Assembly: GCA_039810085.1 (NCBI GenBank)
Contig: JBDHWG010000001.1
Location: forward strand, 1 to 64,000
Source: JBDHWG01 sp039810085
GTDB lineage: Bacteria; Chloroflexota; Anaerolineae; Epilineales; JAHCIE01
Length of the DNA: 64,000 nt
Direction of reading: 5' to 3'
Shown here: positions 36,153-45,204 of the stretch, one piece after another
Layout of the letters: every line of letters begins with the position of its first letter
Numbering within the stretch: position 1 is the first letter of the stretch
Made by a program: the position numbers and the translations under genes
Notes under the pieces: generated by a model
The model's input: the letters and a program-made list of their open reading frames with translations, nothing else
Told to the model about the DNA's origin: nothing
Database searches by the model: none

Positions 36153-36174
36153 CTGCTCAAAACACAGACGGCGG

Positions 36175-36326
36175 TGTCGCTGCGAGGAGGACGATAGGAC
36201 GACGAAGCAGCCTCCCGGTGGGCAAGAGCCGCGCTATGCTGCGAAGGGCGCCCATCGCACGGGCGGGAGATTGCTTCGCCAGCAGGGGCGGAGTACCGCC
36301 CCCCGCACCCCGTCTTCGCAATGACA
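36175..36326. repeat. palindromic dispersed repeat, copy 3 (GTCATTGCGAG family)
   Basis: A diverged copy begins TGTCGCTGCGAGGAGG with GACGAAGCAGCCTCCC and ends with GGGAGATTGCTTCG and CTTCGCAATGACAG. It is longer in the middle than copies 1 and 2. Together with the DUF2442 remnant and the preceding repeat it fills the 394-base gap between lhgO and the GNAT gene. Confidence 0.75.
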
Positions 36327-36365
36327 GCCTAGCGTTGTTCATTAGCATAGCAGCTAAAGGTCAAT

Positions 36366-36911
36366 TTACTCATTGCCCCTCATTTGCAGCCAGTCGTTGC
36401 GCAGCAGCTCGTACAGCACAATGTCGTGCCAGCGGCCCTCGCGGAAGATCTCACGGCGCTCGATGCCGTTCTGCGTGTAGCCCGCTTTCTCCAGGCTGCG
36501 GCGGCTGCCCAGGTTCTCGGCGAACGCCGCCGACCTGAGCTTCTCCAGGCCAAGCTGGTGGAACGCGAAGTGCGTGCGCAGGCGCATCGACGTCGAGCCG
36601 ATGCCGCGCCCCCAGTAGCGTTTGTCGCCAATGATCGTCCCGCTGGAGGCGTTGCGGTTCTGCCAGTGGACGCCCTCCAGCGCCGTCCCGCCCACATGGA
36701 CGCCGTCGACGAAGATACCCCAGTAGATCGTCCTTTCGCTGTCCGTCATCTTGTCGAACCACTCCTGCTCCTGCTTCGCCGATGGCGGCAGAGTCATCAA
36801 GAGATAGCGCGTCACCTCCTGGTCGGCGAACCAGGCGCGGAAGTTGTCCAGGTGCTCGGGGCCGATAGGGCCAAGCGTCAATTCACCTTCCTGAATGTAT
36901 GCGCCTAGCAT
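36366..36911 (-). CDS. GNAT acetyltransferase, RimJ/RimL type
   Basis: The 181-residue protein has the GNAT fold with an acetyl-CoA loop region DKRYWGRGIGSTSMRL and a typical RimL tail (LRSAAFAENLGSRRSLEKAGYTQNGIERREIF). It would acetylate an amino group on a protein N terminus, a small molecule or an antibiotic; the acceptor is unknown. The ATG has AGGAG seven bases upstream. It stands alone on the minus strand between repeats. Confidence 0.88.
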   Translation of the reverse strand: MLGAYIQEGELTLGPIGPEHLDNFRAWFADQEVTRYLLMTLPPSAKQEQEWFDKMTDSERTIYWGIFVDGVHVGGTALEGVHWQNRNASSGTIIGDKRYWGRGIGSTSMRLRTHFAFHQLGLEKLRSAAFAENLGSRRSLEKAGYTQNGIERREIFREGRWHDIVLYELLRNDWLQMRGNE

Positions 36912-36973
36912 TCATGTCTCCTGGCTGAATCGTCTTTCCGACAACGTTAGCACCAATGATACGCTTCGTCAAT

Positions 36974-37020
36974 TCAGGGATGTCCCCCTCCCCCGTTCTG
37001 GGAGAAGGCCAGGGTGAGGG
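36974..37020. repeat. CCCCCTCCCC / GGGAGAAGG-type dispersed repeat
   Basis: A short C-rich/G-rich palindrome of the CCCCTCCC...GGGAGAAGGccAGGGTGAGGG type lies before the aldolase promoter. A related segment is at 54388-54440. Confidence 0.5.
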
Positions 37021-37029
37021 CTACAGACT

Positions 37030-37058
37030 TTGCCCCTGGCCGTGTGCGGGTGTACAAT
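37030..37058 (+). promoter_or_regulatory. promoter of the KDPG aldolase operon
   Basis: -35 TTGCCC (37030-37035) and -10 TACAAT (37053-37058) are separated by 17 bases, 30 bases before the ATG. Confidence 0.6.
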
Positions 37059-37088
37059 GGCCCACAGATACCGCACAGGAGACTTTCC

Positions 37089-37733
37089 ATGAGGATTGAC
37101 GAGGCCACGCGCAGAATCAAACAGGATGGCATCATCGCCATCATCCGGGGCGACTATCCGCTCCCCCGCATCCTGGATACCGGCGAAGCGCTGCTCGCGG
37201 GCGGCGTCACCATCGTCGAGGTCACGCTGAACAGCCCTGGCTGCCTTGAGGCCATCCCGAAGCTGCGCGGGCGATTCGCCGACCGTCTCATCGTTGGCGC
37301 GGGAACGGTGCGCACGCCTGAGCAGTGGGACGCGGCGACGGACGCGGGCGCTCAGTTCACCGTCGCGCCGAACTTCAGCCTGCCCACCGTCAGCCGTGCC
37401 CTGACGGAAGACATCTTGCACATGCCCGGTGTCTTCACGCCAACCGAGGCCCAGGACGCTTTCGCCGCCGGCTGCCGCATGCTCAAGTTGTTCCCGTCCG
37501 ACGTCGTTGGCCCGGCGTATCTCAAGGCTCTGCGCGCCCCGCTCAACGATGTCGATTTTGTGCCCACAGGGGGCGTCTCCGCCGACACCCTCGGCGCGTT
37601 CGTGCGCGCGGGAGCTGTGGCGGTCGGCGTGGGTAGCGCCCTTGTCGCCGGCGCCAGCCAGACTCTCGACAACATCACTGACCGGGCGCGGCAGCTGCGC
37701 GTCGCGTGGGAGGAAGTCCATGCCCGAGCCTAA
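37089..37733 (+). CDS. KDPG/KHG aldolase (2-dehydro-3-deoxy-phosphogluconate aldolase)
   Basis: This class I aldolase of 214 residues splits 2-keto-3-deoxy-6-phosphogluconate into pyruvate and glyceraldehyde-3-phosphate, or acts on the related 4-hydroxy-2-oxoglutarate. The general base Glu lies in VEVTLNSP, and the Schiff-base Lys in RMLKLFPSDVVGP. The GAGTV and PTGGV phosphate loops are present. The ATG has AGGAG seven to eight bases upstream. Its last 14 bases overlap the start of the sugar kinase gene, so the two are translationally coupled; that kinase probably makes its substrate. Confidence 0.93.
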   Translation: MRIDEATRRIKQDGIIAIIRGDYPLPRILDTGEALLAGGVTIVEVTLNSPGCLEAIPKLRGRFADRLIVGAGTVRTPEQWDAATDAGAQFTVAPNFSLPTVSRALTEDILHMPGVFTPTEAQDAFAAGCRMLKLFPSDVVGPAYLKALRAPLNDVDFVPTGGVSADTLGAFVRAGAVAVGVGSALVAGASQTLDNITDRARQLRVAWEEVHARA

Positions 37734-38685
37734 GCGGGACGTGACCGGATTCGGCGAGGTCATGCTGCGCCTTAGCGTCCCGGTCGGCCGCCGCCTGGAG
37801 ACCACCCACCGCCTGGACGTCTTCCCCGGCGGCTCGGAGGGCAACGTCGTCTACGCCCTGGCGCGCCTGGGGCGACGCACCGGCTGGGTAAGCGCCCTCC
37901 CGTCCACCGCGCTCGGCCGCATCATCGCTAACAATTTACGTAATGCCGGTGTTGATCTCGATGGCGTTATCTGGTCGGCGGCGGGCCGCGTCGGCACATA
38001 CTATGTCGAGTTCTCCGCGCCGCCCCGCCCCATCCAGGTCATCTACGACCGCGCCGACTCGTGCGTTTCCCGCCTGCGCCCCGAGCAAATCAACTGGCCC
38101 GCCTTCCTAGACACGCGCGTCATTCATGTCTCCGGCATCACCCCGGCCCTCTCGCCGTCCTGCCGCGCCATCACCGAGCAGGCCATCGCCCAGGCCCGCG
38201 CCGCGGGCGTCCAGGTCAGCTTCGACGTCAACTACCGTCAGAAGCTGTGGACGGAGGCGAAGGCGCGCGAGGTCCTGGAGCCGCTGCTCCACGGCATCGA
38301 CCTAGTGCTATGCAGTCAGATCGACGCCAAGCGCCTGTTCGAGTGCAAGGGAACGACGGAGGAAATCGTGCGGCAGATGGTCGAACGCACCGGTGCGCGG
38401 CACGTCGTCGTCTCGTGTGGTGACCAGGGCGCGATGGCGTGGGATGGGCAGCAGGTGCTCTGGGAGCAGGCGCTGCCGGTGCATATCGTGGATCGTCTGG
38501 GCGCGGGCGATGCCCTGGCCGCCGGCGTCCTCCACGGCTGGCTGAGCGGCAGTATCGCCCAGGGGTTGCGCTATGGCGTCGTCCTCGCCGCCCTGGCCTT
38601 GAGCCAGTTCGGCGACATGGTGGACACGACGCCTGAGGAAGTCGAGTCGCTCGTCGCCCGCGCCACCGGCGGCGTCATCCGCTAG
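37720..38685 (+). CDS. PfkB-family sugar kinase, probable 2-keto-3-deoxygluconate kinase
   Basis: The 321-residue ribokinase-fold enzyme phosphorylates a sugar or sugar acid. The substrate-binding GGSEGNVVYALARLGR segment and the catalytic signature DRLGAGDALAAGVLHGWL are clear. The ATG at 37720 overlaps the aldolase gene (ATGCCCGAGCCTAA) and has AGGA upstream. The context of KDPG aldolase makes 2-keto-3-deoxygluconate the likely substrate, giving KDPG; fructose or another ketose acid cannot be excluded. An upstream extension of the open frame is only a shadow of the aldolase gene. Confidence 0.88.
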   Translation: MPEPKRDVTGFGEVMLRLSVPVGRRLETTHRLDVFPGGSEGNVVYALARLGRRTGWVSALPSTALGRIIANNLRNAGVDLDGVIWSAAGRVGTYYVEFSAPPRPIQVIYDRADSCVSRLRPEQINWPAFLDTRVIHVSGITPALSPSCRAITEQAIAQARAAGVQVSFDVNYRQKLWTEAKAREVLEPLLHGIDLVLCSQIDAKRLFECKGTTEEIVRQMVERTGARHVVVSCGDQGAMAWDGQQVLWEQALPVHIVDRLGAGDALAAGVLHGWLSGSIAQGLRYGVVLAALALSQFGDMVDTTPEEVESLVARATGGVIR

Positions 38686-38715
38686 TTCCGTCCGCGAAAG
38701 GATACCCCAAGCCTC

Positions 38716-39480
38716 ATGAAGATCGCCGTCTCCTCGTGGTCAGTGCGTCACTACATCAACCGCGAGTTCCCGTTCGACCACTTCCCCGCCGCCGCTCGCC
38801 AACGCTTCGGCGTCGACGCCGTCGAGCTTGTGTCGCGCCACATGCCCGCGCCCGACATGCAACACATCGACCTGTTCAACGCCGCCCTGCGCGCCCACGA
38901 CGTCAAGGTCGTCAACGTCCCCATCGACGTGGGCAACATCTCTGACCGCGACGCCCGCCGCCGCGCCCACGACCTGCGCGCCATCAAGACGTGGATCGAC
39001 GTGGCCGCCGAGCTGGGCAGCCCCAACGCCCGCATCAACACCGGGCGGCAAGAGCAGCCCTACGACCTGTCCATCACCATCGACTCGTACCGCGAGCTGG
39101 CCGAGTACGCCTCGGCGCGGGGCGTGCGCATCCTGCTAGAGAACCACGGCGGCATCTCCGCCGACCCGGCCAACATCATCCGCCTGGGTGACGCCGTCGG
39201 CTGGGACCGCTTCGCCACGTGCCCGGACTTCGGCAACTTCGCGCCGGACATCCGCTACGACGCCCTGGCGCTGGTCGCACCCCACGCCGCCCTCGCCCAC
39301 GCCAAGGCGCTCGACCTGGACGCCGAGGGCAACATGCCGGAGTGGGACTTCGCCCGCTGCATGCGCATCATGCGCGACAGCGGCTTCGGCGGCTACTACT
39401 CGGCTGAGTTCGAGGGCAAGGGCGAGCAGTACGCCGGTACCCAGGCCAACATCGCCGCCATCCAGCGCGCCCTGGCCTAG
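38716..39480 (+). CDS. sugar phosphate isomerase/epimerase (xylose-isomerase-like TIM barrel)
   Basis: The 254-residue protein has the AP-endonuclease-2/xylose isomerase-like barrel. A pattern of metal ligands is visible: LLENHGG with the first Glu/His, CPDFGNF, HAKALDLD and a final YSAEFEGKG. Such enzymes isomerise or epimerise sugars or act on inositol and ketosugars; the substrate is unknown. It follows the kinase by 30 bases and is the last gene of the sugar-acid operon. The ribosome site (AAAGGA) is further away than usual. Confidence 0.85.
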   Translation: MKIAVSSWSVRHYINREFPFDHFPAAARQRFGVDAVELVSRHMPAPDMQHIDLFNAALRAHDVKVVNVPIDVGNISDRDARRRAHDLRAIKTWIDVAAELGSPNARINTGRQEQPYDLSITIDSYRELAEYASARGVRILLENHGGISADPANIIRLGDAVGWDRFATCPDFGNFAPDIRYDALALVAPHAALAHAKALDLDAEGNMPEWDFARCMRIMRDSGFGGYYSAEFEGKGEQYAGTQANIAAIQRALA

Positions 39481-39481
39481 C

Positions 39482-40546
39482 TCACGCCACGTCCTCGCGC
39501 GTGACGCCCTCCGTCTCTAGCACGAAGTCTGGCCCGTAGGCCGAGGCGGGCGTCTGGTAGCCCGGCGGCGCCTCGCCCGCCAGCACGCGCCCCACTGCCG
39601 CCAGCGCCAGCATCGGCGTCCAGGTGTAGCCCGGCTCCGGCCCCGTCATCCGTGCCACCGCGCGCCCGCCTTTGTCATCCGTCACCTCACCCCACACGGC
39701 CACCGACGACCGGGCGCGCTGCTCGGCTGTGGGACCGGCGGGCTGCGCCCGCACGGCGCGCTTCAAGACGGCGCGCACCGGCGACAGCTTCAGCAGCGGC
39801 CGCGCATAGCGCGCTACCCGCAGCGCGTCGATGGCACGGGGCAGCAGCGCCATGTAGTCCTCGATGTTGGGGATGCCCGTGCTGTAGTAGGCGGTGAAGA
39901 TGTCGCCCCAGGGCATCTGCACCGCCTTGACCGGCCCTCGCCCGAAGTCGATCATGCGCGTCTTGGCCGCCAGGGGGACCATGACCAGCCGCCCATCCCG
40001 CCGCACTTTCCCACCCGACGGCGCCATCTCTAGCCCTGACAGCGCCGTGCCCCGCGACATGCGGGCCGGGCCGCGGGTCTGGAACGCCAGGGTCAGGTGC
40101 GTTGCCGTCGGCAAGCGGCGCTTGAGGTGCAGCGCCAGGCAGTCTGTGGGCACGACGTCGAAGCCGACACCAGGCAGGAGCATGACGCTCCGGGCGCGGG
40201 CCTCCGAGGCGCGGGCGGCGAGCGCCTCGTACACCGACAGCTCGCCTGTAATGTCCAGGTAATGCACGCCGCTACGCAGGCAGGCATCAGCCATCGGGCG
40301 CGAGGTATAGATGTACGGCCCGGCGGCGTGGAGGGCGACCGGCACATCGGACAGGGCGCGGTCGAGGCCGGCCGCGTCGTCCAGGCTCACCGCCCTGTAG
40401 TCCAGGCCCAACTCTTTCGCCTGCGCCGCGAGCTTGTCCCGGCTGCGGCCCGCGAGAATAGGACGCAGGCCGCGCTCGACGGCCAGCCGTGCGATGAGAT
40501 CACCCGTGAAGCCGGTCGAGCCATAGAGCAGAAAGGTATCAGCCAT
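39482..40546 (-). CDS. saccharopine dehydrogenase-like NAD(P)-binding oxidoreductase
   Basis: The 354-residue protein has an N-terminal Rossmann fold (FLLYGSTGFTGDLIARLAVERG) of the saccharopine dehydrogenase/trans-acting enoyl reductase family, often annotated as membrane-associated oxidoreductase. The early motif and DYRAVSLDDAAGLDRAL support cofactor binding. The substrate is unknown; lipid enoyl reduction has been shown for some members in mycobacteria. The stop codon lies one base past the end of the convergent isomerase gene. AGAGGA precedes the ATG. It is eight bases downstream of the GH42 gene and likely co-transcribed. Confidence 0.85.
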   Translation of the reverse strand: MADTFLLYGSTGFTGDLIARLAVERGLRPILAGRSRDKLAAQAKELGLDYRAVSLDDAAGLDRALSDVPVALHAAGPYIYTSRPMADACLRSGVHYLDITGELSVYEALAARASEARARSVMLLPGVGFDVVPTDCLALHLKRRLPTATHLTLAFQTRGPARMSRGTALSGLEMAPSGGKVRRDGRLVMVPLAAKTRMIDFGRGPVKAVQMPWGDIFTAYYSTGIPNIEDYMALLPRAIDALRVARYARPLLKLSPVRAVLKRAVRAQPAGPTAEQRARSSVAVWGEVTDDKGGRAVARMTGPEPGYTWTPMLALAAVGRVLAGEAPPGYQTPASAYGPDFVLETEGVTREDVA

Positions 40547-40554
40547 TGTATCCT

Positions 40555-42606
40555 CTACTGCGACTCGCTGGCCGGGCGCACGCCGACCAGGACGCTACGG
40601 GGCGGAATGGTGACGGTCGACTCCCACGCCTCGCCCGTGCGGGCGTCCCGCCAGGCGGGCGGGTAGAGCGCCGCCATCTGATACTCGTCCGTTGGGTTGA
40701 CCAGCCCCATGTACTCGCTCTGGGCCGACGCCCGCCGGGCGACAAGCACGCCCGGCGGCGTCTCCGCCATCTCCCACACGCCCGCAATGTGCGTCAGCCA
40801 GGCGACGACGCGGTCCGCCAGGGCATCGTCAAGCCACGCGCCAACGTAAGCGACCTGTCCACTCCCCACGCCGCGCAGTGTCGCCGCCGCCTGTCCCTCC
40901 AACGCACCACTGCCCCACGTCGCAATGACCTCGACGCGCGGGGCAGGCTGCAAGCTCTCCGCCCACAGCATCACCGGCGCCGTCTCCCCCTCCCAGACTA
41001 GCTCGTAGGTCACATTCGGCGACAGGCTGTGGAACGCGGCCACCTGAACGCCGGCCAACTCGGCCAGAGCGCCGGGCGGGCCATCGGGGTTGACGACGTT
41101 GCTCAAGGTCTTGAAACCGCTGCGCGGCCCAAGCATGAGCGTGCCGCCCGCCTCCACATAGGCGCGCAGCCGGTCGGCCAGCGCGGCGTCGACCAGCCAG
41201 AGCGTCGGCGCGACGACGAGGCGGTAGCGCGACAGATCCGCCCACGGCGACACCACGTCGGCCGGGATGCCCGCCCGCTGGAAGGCGCGGAAGGTAGCGA
41301 AGACCTCGCGGCGCAGGTCGAAGTCGGCGTTGTGGGGCTGGAGGCTCGCCGCCCAGTCGTCCTGGTACGAGTAGAGGATGGCAACGTCAGCCGTCGGCGC
41401 GGCGCTTTGCAGAGCCTCCAGTAGCGGCCGGTCGGCGGCGAGGTCGGTCACTTCCTGGTAGCCGAGGTCAGGCGTTCCGTCGTGTTTCAGCAGGCCGCTA
41501 TGGAATTGCTCCTGGGCGAAGTGGCACGCGCGCCAGCGGAAGAAGACGACGGTGTCCGCCCCGTTCACGAGATCTTCCACGGCCCAGGTACGAACGACGC
41601 CGGGCCGCGGCGTCGGGTTGTACTTGCCCCAGTTGACGTAGCCCGGCTGCTGCTCCATCACCCAAGTCGGCTGCTGCTTGAGGCCGCGCATCAGGGCGTG
41701 GTAGAACGCCGTCATCGCCGAGTCACCCATGTCGTAGGCGTGGGGTGGGGGCGTTGCCCCAGGGCCGTAGAGGAGGGGCGTATCGCGGTCGGTGTTGCCC
41801 GTCGGATAGTTGTCCCAGCTCACGAAGTCCAGGTCGCGCGCCAGGGCGTGGTAGTCGATGGCGCGCACCGGCCCCATCAGGTTGTGGGTAATCCAGCGGC
41901 CCGGCGAGGCGGCGCGCAAGATACTGACCTGGGCGTGCTGGTACGCGACCCAGCTATCGGAGGCGAAACGGTAGTAGTCGAGAACGTGGGACGGATTGGG
42001 CTGGCCGAGGACGAGGTTGGGCGGCTCGATCTGCGAGAAGTCGCTGTAGGTTTGGGACCAGAAAACGGCGCTCCAGGCGTCGTTCACGGCATCGATGGTC
42101 TCGTAGCGCCGCATGAGCCAGCGGCGGAACGCGGCGGCGCAGTGCGGGCAGTAGCAGCGCGTCGTGCTGCCGCCGCCGAACTCGTTGTCGATCTGCCAGC
42201 CAATCAGGGACGGATGCTGCCCGTACCGCTCGGCCATGGCGCGCACGATGCGCTCTGAGGCCGCCTGGAAGTCCGGCGCGTTGGCGCAGACGTGGCGGCG
42301 TCCTCCATGACGGCGTCGGCGGCCGTCGGCGTCGACCGGGAGGATGTCCGGGTGGGCATGGACGAGCCAGGCCGGTGGGGCGGCGGTAGGCGTGCCGAGG
42401 ATGACCTTCAACCCGGCATCGACCAGCGTCGCAATGGCGCGGTCGAGCCAGTCCCAATCGAACTGACCGGCCGACGGCTCCATCTTCGCCCAGGCGAACT
42501 CCGCAATGCGCACACATTCCAGGCCCAGGCCCCGCATCTGGGCCGCGTCCTCAGCCCACCGCGTCTCCGGCCAGTGCTCAGGGTAATAATCGACGCCAAG
42601 CAGCAT
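40555..42606 (-). CDS. GH42 beta-galactosidase
   Basis: This 683-residue cytoplasmic enzyme removes beta-galactose from oligosaccharides such as galactan or xyloglucan side chains. The start LLGVDYYPEHWPETRW is typical of family 42. The acid/base is Glu142 in DNEFGGG and the nucleophile is Glu318 in WVMEQQPG. Cysteines in RCYCPHCAAAF suggest the structural zinc site of this family. The trimerisation domain and a small C-terminal beta domain follow. The ATG has AAGGAG five bases upstream. Together with GH44 it fits breakdown of plant polysaccharide. Confidence 0.94.
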   Translation of the reverse strand: MLLGVDYYPEHWPETRWAEDAAQMRGLGLECVRIAEFAWAKMEPSAGQFDWDWLDRAIATLVDAGLKVILGTPTAAPPAWLVHAHPDILPVDADGRRRRHGGRRHVCANAPDFQAASERIVRAMAERYGQHPSLIGWQIDNEFGGGSTTRCYCPHCAAAFRRWLMRRYETIDAVNDAWSAVFWSQTYSDFSQIEPPNLVLGQPNPSHVLDYYRFASDSWVAYQHAQVSILRAASPGRWITHNLMGPVRAIDYHALARDLDFVSWDNYPTGNTDRDTPLLYGPGATPPPHAYDMGDSAMTAFYHALMRGLKQQPTWVMEQQPGYVNWGKYNPTPRPGVVRTWAVEDLVNGADTVVFFRWRACHFAQEQFHSGLLKHDGTPDLGYQEVTDLAADRPLLEALQSAAPTADVAILYSYQDDWAASLQPHNADFDLRREVFATFRAFQRAGIPADVVSPWADLSRYRLVVAPTLWLVDAALADRLRAYVEAGGTLMLGPRSGFKTLSNVVNPDGPPGALAELAGVQVAAFHSLSPNVTYELVWEGETAPVMLWAESLQPAPRVEVIATWGSGALEGQAAATLRGVGSGQVAYVGAWLDDALADRVVAWLTHIAGVWEMAETPPGVLVARRASAQSEYMGLVNPTDEYQMAALYPPAWRDARTGEAWESTVTIPPRSVLVGVRPASESQ

Positions 42607-42635
42607 ACCTTCTCCTTTGCGTAAAATACGTTATC

Positions 42636-42664
42636 TCGACAGTTGGGCGGTGATGGGGCATAAT
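42636..42664 (+). promoter_or_regulatory. promoter giving a probable leaderless mRNA
   Basis: -35 TCGACA (42636-42641) and -10 CATAAT (42659-42664) have a 17-base spacer. The predicted start falls at about 42671, one base before the ATG at 42672, and no Shine-Dalgarno sequence is present. Confidence 0.7.
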
Positions 42665-42671
42665 CTAGTCC

Positions 42672-43670
42672 ATGTCCGACTTAGCACCCCTATCTCTCTC
42701 GTTGACAGACCCACAAGCGGTCGCGGCAAACGCCGGCGGCGCGCTCACGCCAGCGCAGCAGGACGCCCTGGCCGGGCAGTTGCGCCGCATTCGCGGTCTG
42801 CTCATCTTCTTTGTTGTCAGCGCCGTCCTCCTGATTCTCATTGCCCTGCCCGTGTGGCTCGGCCAGGAGATGAGCGCCTCGCCCCTCGCCCAGGTCATTC
42901 GCGTGACGCTCCTCGCCGTCATCGCGCTGGTGTTGTTCGTCACCGTCTGGACCATGACGCGTACCCGCCAGATGCGCGCCGACCTGGCCGAGCCACGCGT
43001 CGCCAGCGGCGATGGACAAGTCACCTGGAACGAGTCCGCTTACGTGGCCGAGGTGGCCGGGCGCAGCCTACTTGCGCTGCGCGGCGCCACGCTGCCGCCG
43101 CCCGGCGCGTACCGCTTCTACTACCTGGCCCAGAGCGGCTGGCTGCTGTCGGCGCAACCTCTGAGCGCCGCCCAGCCGACCGAAGCCGACCTGGCGGCGC
43201 GGCTGGCCCAGGCCAACGGGTTTCTGCTTTCGGCGCTGCCCGCCAACCGCGATGGGCGACTCGGCGATGAGCAGTCGCCCTGGCTGCTGCGGTCCTTGCT
43301 TGGCCCAGCGCTGCTCGTCGCCTTCGTCGTCGTTGCCGCGCTCGTCCTCGGCTCGATGGCTATGTCCGTCGGCCCGGCGTGGCTCGCGGTTCTCGTCGTC
43401 CTGTCGGCCGTGCTCATCATCTTCGGCGACGTGATGCGCATCGTCAACACCCTGCGCGACATCTCACGGGGTCGCGTCCTGGCCCTTGAAGGCAGCGTCG
43501 AGCGCGTGACGACCGGCAGCCGCAGCCGCCCGACCTACTACTACACCCTGGAGGAGATGCGCTTCCACGTGACCGAGGCCGGCTACAATGTTCTGGATGA
43601 GACGAAGCTCTATCGGCTGTACTACGTCCCGCATAGCGGTCGCTTGGTGAATATCGAGCAAGTGGGATAG
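42672..43670 (+). CDS. membrane protein of unknown function
   Basis: I do not recognise the family. The 332-residue protein has two hydrophobic helices near residues 40-62 and 75-98, a soluble segment of about 110 residues, two further helices (about 215-260) and a C-terminal soluble part with YYYTLEEMRFHVTEAGYNVL. The soluble parts resemble the intracellular or extracellular loops of small regulatory membrane proteins. The ATG at 42672 has no ribosome site but lies at the predicted transcription start, suggesting leaderless translation. It is divergent from the GH42 gene. Confidence 0.8.
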   Translation: MSDLAPLSLSLTDPQAVAANAGGALTPAQQDALAGQLRRIRGLLIFFVVSAVLLILIALPVWLGQEMSASPLAQVIRVTLLAVIALVLFVTVWTMTRTRQMRADLAEPRVASGDGQVTWNESAYVAEVAGRSLLALRGATLPPPGAYRFYYLAQSGWLLSAQPLSAAQPTEADLAARLAQANGFLLSALPANRDGRLGDEQSPWLLRSLLGPALLVAFVVVAALVLGSMAMSVGPAWLAVLVVLSAVLIIFGDVMRIVNTLRDISRGRVLALEGSVERVTTGSRSRPTYYYTLEEMRFHVTEAGYNVLDETKLYRLYYVPHSGRLVNIEQVG

Positions 43671-43676
43671 ACTAGC

Positions 43677-45179
43677 CTAGCCGCTCCCCCAGGCGCGCAC
43701 AGTCTCCACGGCGCGCTGCCAGCGGGCGTAACCCGCGTCACGCTCGTCCGCCGACAGGCGCGGCTCAAAGACCGTCACGGCGCTCGGCAAGGGCGGCAGC
43801 GCGTCCGCCGACCAGATGCCCGCGCCGATGCCCGCCAGCAAAGCTGCCGCGCGTGCTGTGGTCTCTGTGAAGGCCGGGCGTACCGTTGGGATGCCCAGCA
43901 TGTCGGCCTGAATCTGGCACGCCAGGTCGCTGGCTGAGACCCCACCGCCAAGGTAGAGCTGGCTGACGTGGATGCCCGCCTGGGCCGCGATGGTTTCTAG
44001 AATCGCGCGCACCTGGTAGCCCAGCGCCTCGAGGAAGGCGCGGACGATGTGCCCGCGATGGCTGCCCAGGGTCAGGCCGAGAATAGTCCCACGCGCGTTG
44101 TGATCGTTGTACGGGACGTTGAGGCCGGTGAAGGCGGGCACGAAGACGACACCACCCGCATCCGGCACCGAGGCCGCCAGCAGCCCGACCTCCTCGTCGC
44201 GGTCGAACAGGCGCGCACTCTCGCGCATCCAACGAATGGCCGCGCCCGTCACCGTCGCGTCGGCCTCCATGCAGTACGTGATGCCCCCGCCCATCTGCCA
44301 GGCGTAGTAAATGTTGATCCGCTCCTGCTGCGGCGCGTGGCTGCCGGTACACACGTCCACGAACGTCGCCGTGCCGTGGGTACACTCGGCGTCACCGGCG
44401 CGGCGGCAGTCGTAGCCGTACAGGGCCGCCTGCTGGTCGCCGATCATCGCCAGCGCGGGAACGGCCACCTCGCGGCCATCGACCCCCGTCAGGCGCAGCA
44501 CGCCGTAGTCGTGAACGGTGGGAGCGGCGTCCGGCAGGATGGTGCGCGGCACGCCGAGACACGCCAGCCACTCGTCCCAATAGCCGTGGGCGCGGAAGTC
44601 ATACATGCCCATCTGCTGCACCAGCGACAGGTCGGCGGCGTGGCTGCGCGCCTCGCCCAGCGCCACGAGCAGCCACTCGGCCGACGGTCCGACGCGCAAC
44701 CGGCCGGCGTGGGCCGCGTCGGCGAAGGGCGGGTCGTAGCGCATCCGCCACGCCAGGTGCATCGCTGAGCTCCACGGGCCGGGGAAGTAGCCCAGGCGCT
44801 CGCGCCAGTGGCTCGCCTGGGGCCACGCCGACAGCTCGCCGACGAGATCGACGGTGCGAAGGTCCTGCCAGGTGATGGCATGTCCCACGGGATGGCCCGT
44901 CTGGCTATCCCACGCGAAATCGGTGTTGCGCTGAGAAGCGATGCCGACAGCGGCTACGTCGGCGGGGGTGATGTTCGCCCGCCCCAGGGCTTCCGCTATG
45001 GCGTCTGAAACTGTCGCAGCGACGGTGAATGGGTCCTGCTCGACGCGGCCCGGCTCGGGGTAGAGACGCACCAGGGGGCGGTAGCCGTAGCCGCGCACCT
45101 GGCCCTCGCGGTCCAGGACGAGGGCGCGGCTGCCGCTGGTTCCCTGGTCAATTCCGACAACGTAAGATGGATTTGGCAT
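43677..45179 (-). CDS. FGGY-family kinase, glycerol kinase-like
   Basis: The 500-residue enzyme phosphorylates glycerol or a related polyol or sugar with ATP. The start YVVGIDQGTSGSRALVLD and the FGGY signatures (GVSASDLACQIQADMLGIPTVRP and GYQVRAILETIAAQAG) fit the glycerol/xylulose kinase family. The central region differs from E. coli GlpK, so glycerol specificity is not assured. The ATG at 45179 lacks a strong ribosome site. It is the last gene of the LacI-controlled importer cluster, 130 bases after the HAD phosphatase and across a repeat. Confidence 0.85.
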   Translation of the reverse strand: MPNPSYVVGIDQGTSGSRALVLDREGQVRGYGYRPLVRLYPEPGRVEQDPFTVAATVSDAIAEALGRANITPADVAAVGIASQRNTDFAWDSQTGHPVGHAITWQDLRTVDLVGELSAWPQASHWRERLGYFPGPWSSAMHLAWRMRYDPPFADAAHAGRLRVGPSAEWLLVALGEARSHAADLSLVQQMGMYDFRAHGYWDEWLACLGVPRTILPDAAPTVHDYGVLRLTGVDGREVAVPALAMIGDQQAALYGYDCRRAGDAECTHGTATFVDVCTGSHAPQQERINIYYAWQMGGGITYCMEADATVTGAAIRWMRESARLFDRDEEVGLLAASVPDAGGVVFVPAFTGLNVPYNDHNARGTILGLTLGSHRGHIVRAFLEALGYQVRAILETIAAQAGIHVSQLYLGGGVSASDLACQIQADMLGIPTVRPAFTETTARAAALLAGIGAGIWSADALPPLPSAVTVFEPRLSADERDAGYARWQRAVETVRAWGSG

Positions 45180-45204
45180 AGTCGTTACTGATAGCGGAGG
45201 TTGG

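Noticed and set aside
36149..36538. Plus-strand reading frame of 129 codons after lhgO
   Set aside because: It runs through a dispersed palindromic repeat and into the 3' end of the oppositely oriented GNAT gene.
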